From Tellurirhabdus bombi (GTDB lineage: Bacteria; Bacteroidota; Bacteroidia; Cytophagales; Spirosomataceae), in the NCBI RefSeq assembly GCF_021484805.1, contig NZ_CP090557.1:3732001-3796000 (forward strand): a stretch of 64,000 nt of DNA, given 5' to 3'. Within the stretch, counting starts at the first letter, position 1, and each line of letters begins with the position of its first letter. The notes below the pieces were generated by a model. It saw only the letters and a list, made by a program, of their open reading frames with translations, made no database searches and was not told where the DNA came from. The translations under genes and the position numbers were made by a program. Of this stretch, positions 59,857-64,000 are shown one piece after another.

Positions 59857-61812
59857 TCAGGCGGTTCTGTCAGCGATTGGCTTTACCTGTTCCTGAAATA
59901 ATTCGATAAAGGCTTCAATGTCCATAGCCCCAAGATCTCCTTCTCCTTTGCGGCGAACGGACAGTTTCCCTTCGGCCTGTTCCTTCTCCCCTACAATAAG
60001 CATAAAAGGTACCTTAGCTACTTCAGCATCCCGGATTTTGCGGCCAATTTTCTCGTCGCGTAAGTCAACGTACCCGCGAATGTCCCGCTCCTGCAAGGTT
60101 AGGAACACATCGTTGGCGTAATCCTCGTACTTCTCGGAAATTGGCAAAATCGCAATCTGGTCGGGTGAGAGCCAAAGCGGGAAATTACCCGCCGTATTTT
60201 CGATCAGGATAGCAATGAAACGCTCCAGCGACCCGAAGGGTGCCCGGTGAATCATCACGGGCCGGTACTTCTGGTTATCAGAACCGGTGTATTCGAGTTC
60301 GAAGCGGTTAGGCAGGTTATAATCCACCTGGATGGTGCCTAACTGCCATTTACGCCCCAGGGCATCCTTCACCATAAAATCCAATTTTGGACCGTAGAAG
60401 GCGGCCTCACCCAGTTCCGTTACCGTTGGCAGGCCCTTTTCCTGAGCCGCTTCGATAATGGCAGATTCGGCTTTTTCCCAAAGGTCATCCGACCCGATGT
60501 ATTTCCCTTCTTTATTCGGATCCCGGAGGGAGATTTGCGCACTGTAATTATCAAAACCCAGCGACTTGAATACGTACAAAACCAGGTCAATTACTTTCTT
60601 GAACTCGTCTTTTACCTGATCCGGGCGGCAGAAAATATGCGCATCGTCCTGCGTAAAGCCCCGCACCCGCGTCAAGCCGTGCAACTCACCCGATTGTTCG
60701 TAGCGGTAAACTGTACCAAATTCCGCCAGACGCAGTGGCAAATCCCGGTACGAACGTGGTTTTGCTTTGTAGATTTCGCAGTGGTGCGGACAGTTCATCG
60801 GCTTCAGCAAAAACTCTTCGCCTTCTTCCGGAGTATGAATGGGTTTAAACGAATCTTCACCGTATTTTTCCCAGTGTCCCGAAGTTACATACAGTTGCTT
60901 GCTACCGATATGTGGCGTCACAACAGGCTGATAACCAGCCCGGACCTGAGCCCGACGCAGGAAATTCTCCAGCCGCTCACGCAGAATAGCTCCTTTGGGT
61001 AACCAAAGCGGTAAACCTTGACCAACGCGCTCCGAGAACGTGAAGATTTCCAGCTCTTTGCCCAATTTCCGGTGATCCCGTTTCTTGGCTTCCTCCAACA
61101 GGTACAGGTACTCATCCAACTCTTTTTGCTTTGGATAAGTAACGGCATAAATGCGGGTCAGCATCTTGTTTTTTTCGTCACCACGCCAATAAGCGCCGGC
61201 CACGTTCATCAGCTTGGCCGCCTTAATGAAACCCGTATTGGGAATATGCGGTCCCCGGCAAAGGTCGGTAAATCCACCCTGGGTATAGAACGTAATGCTG
61301 CCATCTTCCAGACCTTCCAGAAGCTCGATTTTGTAAGGGTCCCCTTTTTCCTCGAAGTATGCGATGGCTTCGGTTTTTGGAACGGCTTTCCGTACATACT
61401 CGTTTTTCTGCCGGGCTAGTTCCAGCATTTTCGTTTCGACTTTCTTGAAGTCTTCCTGCGAAAAATGCTGACCGTTCAGATCGACATCGTAATAAAATCC
61501 ATTTTCGACCGGTGGCCCGATGGCAAATTTGATGCCGGGATACAGCGCTTCCATTGCCTCGGCCATCAAGTGAGCCGACGAGTGCCAGAAAGTAGATTTC
61601 CCTTCCGGATCATTCCACGTGAGAAGGGTTACCGTTGCATCGGTTGTTATGGGGCGCGTGGCATCCTGCACCGTGCCGTTTATTTTAGCAGCCAGTACAT
61701 TCCGGGCCAGCCCCTCACTGATACTGGCGGCAACCTCCAGACTGGTTACACCGCTGGGGTACTCTCGTACGCTGCCATCCGGTAGCGTAATGCGAATTTG
61801 GTCACTCATCAT
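59857..61812 (-). CDS. thrS: Threonyl-tRNA synthetase
   Basis: The 651-residue class II synthetase has an N-terminal TGS domain ([16 protein letters not shown]), the editing domain with [11 protein letters not shown], and the catalytic core with motif 2 ([21 protein letters not shown], in part). The zinc ligand Cys is in [10 protein letters not shown], and the C-terminal anticodon-binding domain follows. It starts the thrS-infC-rpmI-rplT group, separated from infC by 196 bp that contain a hairpin. Confidence 0.98.
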   Translation of the reverse strand: MMSDQIRITLPDGSVREYPSGVTSLEVAASISEGLARNVLAAKINGTVQDATRPITTDATVTLLTWNDPEGKSTFWHSSAHLMAEAMEALYPGIKFAIGPPVENGFYYDVDLNGQHFSQEDFKKVETKMLELARQKNEYVRKAVPKTEAIAYFEEKGDPYKIELLEGLEDGSITFYTQGGFTDLCRGPHIPNTGFIKAAKLMNVAGAYWRGDEKNKMLTRIYAVTYPKQKELDEYLYLLEEAKKRDHRKLGKELEIFTFSERVGQGLPLWLPKGAILRERLENFLRRAQVRAGYQPVVTPHIGSKQLYVTSGHWEKYGEDSFKPIHTPEEGEEFLLKPMNCPHHCEIYKAKPRSYRDLPLRLAEFGTVYRYEQSGELHGLTRVRGFTQDDAHIFCRPDQVKDEFKKVIDLVLYVFKSLGFDNYSAQISLRDPNKEGKYIGSDDLWEKAESAIIEAAQEKGLPTVTELGEAAFYGPKLDFMVKDALGRKWQLGTIQVDYNLPNRFELEYTGSDNQKYRPVMIHRAPFGSLERFIAILIENTAGNFPLWLSPDQIAILPISEKYEDYANDVFLTLQERDIRGYVDLRDEKIGRKIRDAEVAKVPFMLIVGEKEQAEGKLSVRRKGEGDLGAMDIEAFIELFQEQVKPIADRTA

Positions 61813-61885
61813 TTTTATAGTTTAATAAACAAAGTTCACTGTTTTAAGGCATACAAAGCTTAGACAGCAAACCCCATCTTAATCG

Positions 61886-63070
61886 TTAATTTCTAGTTGA
61901 ATCGCCTAACTCGCCGAAGCGGGATCGGGGTTTGATGGTCATAATTTTTACGCGGGTTGTATCCAGGACCGAACCTGGCCGGGCTGGTTCATCATCCAGC
62001 GCAACCTCCCCCGCTGGCGCTACGTTATACGTTCCCGCCAGCTTTCGTTGCACTCGCCAGGCACCGCTTCTGGCCTGCCAGTCGCCCGGATTGGCGGCCT
62101 GCTCCTTCGCATACAGCGCCAGCGCCTGATCGAGTTGGTTGTTATACTCCAGGGCCGTTGCCAGAAAATACCGGATACGCGGAAAATCAGCCTTCACGTT
62201 TTGCACTTCTTCAAAATGCCGTACAGCCTGCCCGAAAGCCCGCCAGCGCAAGCAGATTTGGCCCGCCTGAAAATGAGCCTGATACAGGTTCGGTTGCAAC
62301 CGAATCGCCTGTTGATAATACTGGTAGGCGCTATCAGGTCGGTAAGCCCGTTGAAACGTTAACCCCCGCCCATAAAACAGCTGGGCATTTTTAGGGAAAT
62401 ACGCCAATGCTCGTTTGTTATAAACCAAGGCTGTCTCGTAATTTCCCTGTGCCGTGTAAATCGACGTTAGCTGGCTGTAGGTGTCCAGATAGCGGGGTTT
62501 CAGCGCCAGGGCACGCTCATAATAAGCCAGCGCGCGGGTTGTATCTCCGTATTTAGCAGCAATTAATCCGTTGAAATAGAAGGCTTCCCCCTCATACGGA
62601 GCCATTTGCAATACTTTTGCTAGGTATAAACGCGCTTGTTCAAATTGGCGATTTTCTTGAAACAAATCGCCCATAACAATATACAAATCCGGCGTTTCAA
62701 TGCCAAGCCCTTCCGCCCGCTGGGCACTTTCCAACGCCTGCGCGATTTTCCGCTGGCCACGCAAAATTTTGGCCCGAATCAGGTAATAACGCCCTACATC
62801 GTCGTCTGCATCAAGCGCTTCGTTGATATCAGCCAAGGCCTCATCCAAACGCCCATTTTCCAGATATAGCGCCGCCCGACGCGCATACGCCGACGCTGGT
62901 GCACTTTGATTAATGGCCCGGGTCAAGGCTTCCAGTGCTTTCTGGTTGCGGATTTCGGCGGAGTTCTGCGGCACAGTCGGAATGCGGGCCTGACGACGGT
63001 CATCTTCCCCACAACCCCATAAAATCCCGGCGATCAATAACCCACTTACGAACGAAACTTTGTACCGCAT
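61886..63070 (-). CDS. TPR-repeat lipoprotein
   Basis: The product is 394 residues from the ATG at 63070. It begins with a lipoprotein signal (MRYKVSFVSGLLIAGILWGC). Eight or so TPR repeats follow (such as ASAYARRAALYLENGRLDEAL, PEALAYYERALALKPRYLD-type units, TSIYTAQGNYETALVYN). Longer in-frame ATGs reach 63304 but would bury the signal and overlap the next gene. It is probably a periplasmic scaffold of unknown partner. Confidence 0.88.
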   Translation of the reverse strand: MRYKVSFVSGLLIAGILWGCGEDDRRQARIPTVPQNSAEIRNQKALEALTRAINQSAPASAYARRAALYLENGRLDEALADINEALDADDDVGRYYLIRAKILRGQRKIAQALESAQRAEGLGIETPDLYIVMGDLFQENRQFEQARLYLAKVLQMAPYEGEAFYFNGLIAAKYGDTTRALAYYERALALKPRYLDTYSQLTSIYTAQGNYETALVYNKRALAYFPKNAQLFYGRGLTFQRAYRPDSAYQYYQQAIRLQPNLYQAHFQAGQICLRWRAFGQAVRHFEEVQNVKADFPRIRYFLATALEYNNQLDQALALYAKEQAANPGDWQARSGAWRVQRKLAGTYNVAPAGEVALDDEPARPGSVLDTTRVKIMTIKPRSRFGELGDSTRN

Positions 63071-63102
63071 TATCCCTTTTAAAAACCGCTCAAATATACG
63101 GT

Positions 63103-63990
63103 CTATACCGAAGAAAACCGATAGAATACCCCCAACGGTAATCTTTTCCCGAAGGAATCGGGCAGATAGAGTTCGCCGTACTCTGTGCTGGGACGTTTCC
63201 CGAAGTGGGAAAGCATCAGATTCTCGACAATAAGGGCCGAAAAACCCAGCGAATATAAATTGATAATCAGAAAGTAATGCTCTTTTTCGAGTAGGTCCGC
63301 GCAAAGCTTCAGCAATTCATTCAGGTGCTCTTCCAGAAGCCATTTCTCTCCATCGGGTCCGCGTCCATAGGCGGGAGGATCCAGAATAATCCCGTGGTAG
63401 GTGTTTCCCCGCCGGGCTTCCCGTCGCACAAACTTCATGGCATCCTCTATTACCCAACGAATATTATCCAGTCCGCTGGCTTCCATGTTCTCCCGCGACC
63501 AGGAAATGACCTGCCGAACGGAGTCAACGTGGGTTACGTCGGCACCCGCCTGCCGAGCCGCCAGAGAGGCTGCTCCGGTATACGCAAACAGATTGAGCAC
63601 TCGGGGCCGCTCCGTCTGCATCGGCAATGCCTTTACTTTTTGGTGAATATACGGCCAGTTAACCGCCTGTTCCGGAAAAATACCAACGTGCTTAAACGAA
63701 GACAGCGACAGTTTAAAAGACAACTCAAGGTTTTCACGGCGGTACGGAACAAACCAGCGGTCGTTCATGTCGGGCTTAGTCAGCCACTCTCCTTTTTCCT
63801 GTGAGCCTTTATCGCGCTTAAAAACGGCCTTAGCCCGTCGTTGCCATTCTTCATCCGGCAATGATTTTTCCCAGATCGCCTGGGGCTCCGGACGACTCAG
63901 AATATACGGTCCGAAACGTTCTAGCTTTTCGAAGCCGCCGGTATCAATTAATTCGTATTCAGGCCAGGGGGCCGGAGTTAGTAGTTGCAA
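63103..63990 (-). CDS. RlmI-like class I SAM-dependent methyltransferase
   Basis: The 295-residue protein has RVLNLFAYTGAASLAARQAGA (SAM motif I), HVDSVRQVISWSREN (motif II) and the catalytic-type motif ILDPPAYGRG (about 210-219). These belong to the RlmI/YccW-like group, which methylates C5 of cytosine in 23S rRNA. It lacks the N-terminal PUA domain of RlmI, and the target is not certain. The gene is complete, ending at the TPR gene side with 32 bp between. Confidence 0.87.
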   Translation of the reverse strand: MQLLTPAPWPEYELIDTGGFEKLERFGPYILSRPEPQAIWEKSLPDEEWQRRAKAVFKRDKGSQEKGEWLTKPDMNDRWFVPYRRENLELSFKLSLSSFKHVGIFPEQAVNWPYIHQKVKALPMQTERPRVLNLFAYTGAASLAARQAGADVTHVDSVRQVISWSRENMEASGLDNIRWVIEDAMKFVRREARRGNTYHGIILDPPAYGRGPDGEKWLLEEHLNELLKLCADLLEKEHYFLIINLYSLGFSALIVENLMLSHFGKRPSTEYGELYLPDSFGKRLPLGVFYRFSSV

Positions 63991-64000
63991 TGAACGTAGA

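Noticed and set aside
63071-63304. 78-codon N-terminal extension of the TPR lipoprotein
   Set aside because: It overlaps the neighbouring methyltransferase gene and would bury a standard lipoprotein signal that begins at 63070.
1-64000. tRNA, rRNA, CRISPR array, insertion sequence or prophage
   Set aside because: Spacers were read for T-loop motifs, repeat-spacer arrays, transposase or integrase motifs and terminal repeats; none was found.

Overview
The window reads as chromosomal DNA of a Bacteroidota bacterium, most likely a Cytophagales member close to Spirosoma, Larkinella or Runella. The signs are a hybrid two-component regulator fused to AraC, a gliding-motility-type C-terminal sorting domain (type IX secretion), TAnnTTTG-type -7 promoter boxes without clear Shine-Dalgarno sites, an HD-Pnk end-healing enzyme and many secreted glycan-active enzymes. 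No rRNA, tRNA, CRISPR array, integrase or transposase was found. The gene set looks like stable chromosome rather than an island.

Layout. 1-3.0 kb: the end of a TetR-type regulator, a YceI protein, an NADPH-dependent FMN reductase and a DEAD-box-type helicase. 3.0-17.9 kb: a plant-polysaccharide region. It holds a BNR-4 propeller protein and a deacetylase-like lipoprotein, a fused CE12-type esterase/GH28 pectinase, a divergent hybrid two-component system (HTCS), a two-gene unit encoding a PA14-type secreted protein and a sugar-dehydrogenase propeller fused to an azurin domain, and a GH9 endoglucanase. 17.9-20.8 kb: a methyltransferase, a small SHOCT-like membrane protein and two paralogous outer-membrane-barrel-type proteins. 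20.9-30.1 kb: an alpha-glucan/maltose cluster. GH13, beta-phosphoglucomutase, DinB and GH65 lie on one strand. A Tat-signal GH13 and an MFS sugar transporter diverge from them. Together they would cut alpha-glucan, import maltose, phosphorolyse it to beta-glucose-1-phosphate and convert that to glucose-6-phosphate.

30.2-50.5 kb: mostly housekeeping and stress genes. These are aconitase, topoisomerase I, a sirtuin, an OhrR-Ohr-nitroreductase peroxide operon with a clear operator, an HD-Pnk nucleic-acid end-healing enzyme, a LytTR regulator, FolD, a very large gluzincin/propeller/barrel protein, an aldehyde dehydrogenase, an XRE regulator with a small partner, and menaquinone genes menE and menB. 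50.8-64 kb: a type IX-secreted Ig/PKD-like protein, a DUF1460 amidase-like protein, DnaK, a Cu/Zn superoxide dismutase without its usual disulfide, a DUF937 protein, an orphan NuiA-like nuclease inhibitor, the thrS-infC-rpmI-rplT translation operon, a TPR lipoprotein and an RlmI-like methyltransferase.

The points most worth a second look are these: the perfect 12-bp direct repeats 22 bp apart just behind the HTCS gene; the dehydrogenase-azurin fusion; the HD-Pnk without a ligase partner; the gluzincin-propeller-barrel protein; the XRE regulator with its degenerate S24-like end and unknown partner; and the orphan nuclease inhibitor. All functions are inferred from sequence by eye; no database search was run.
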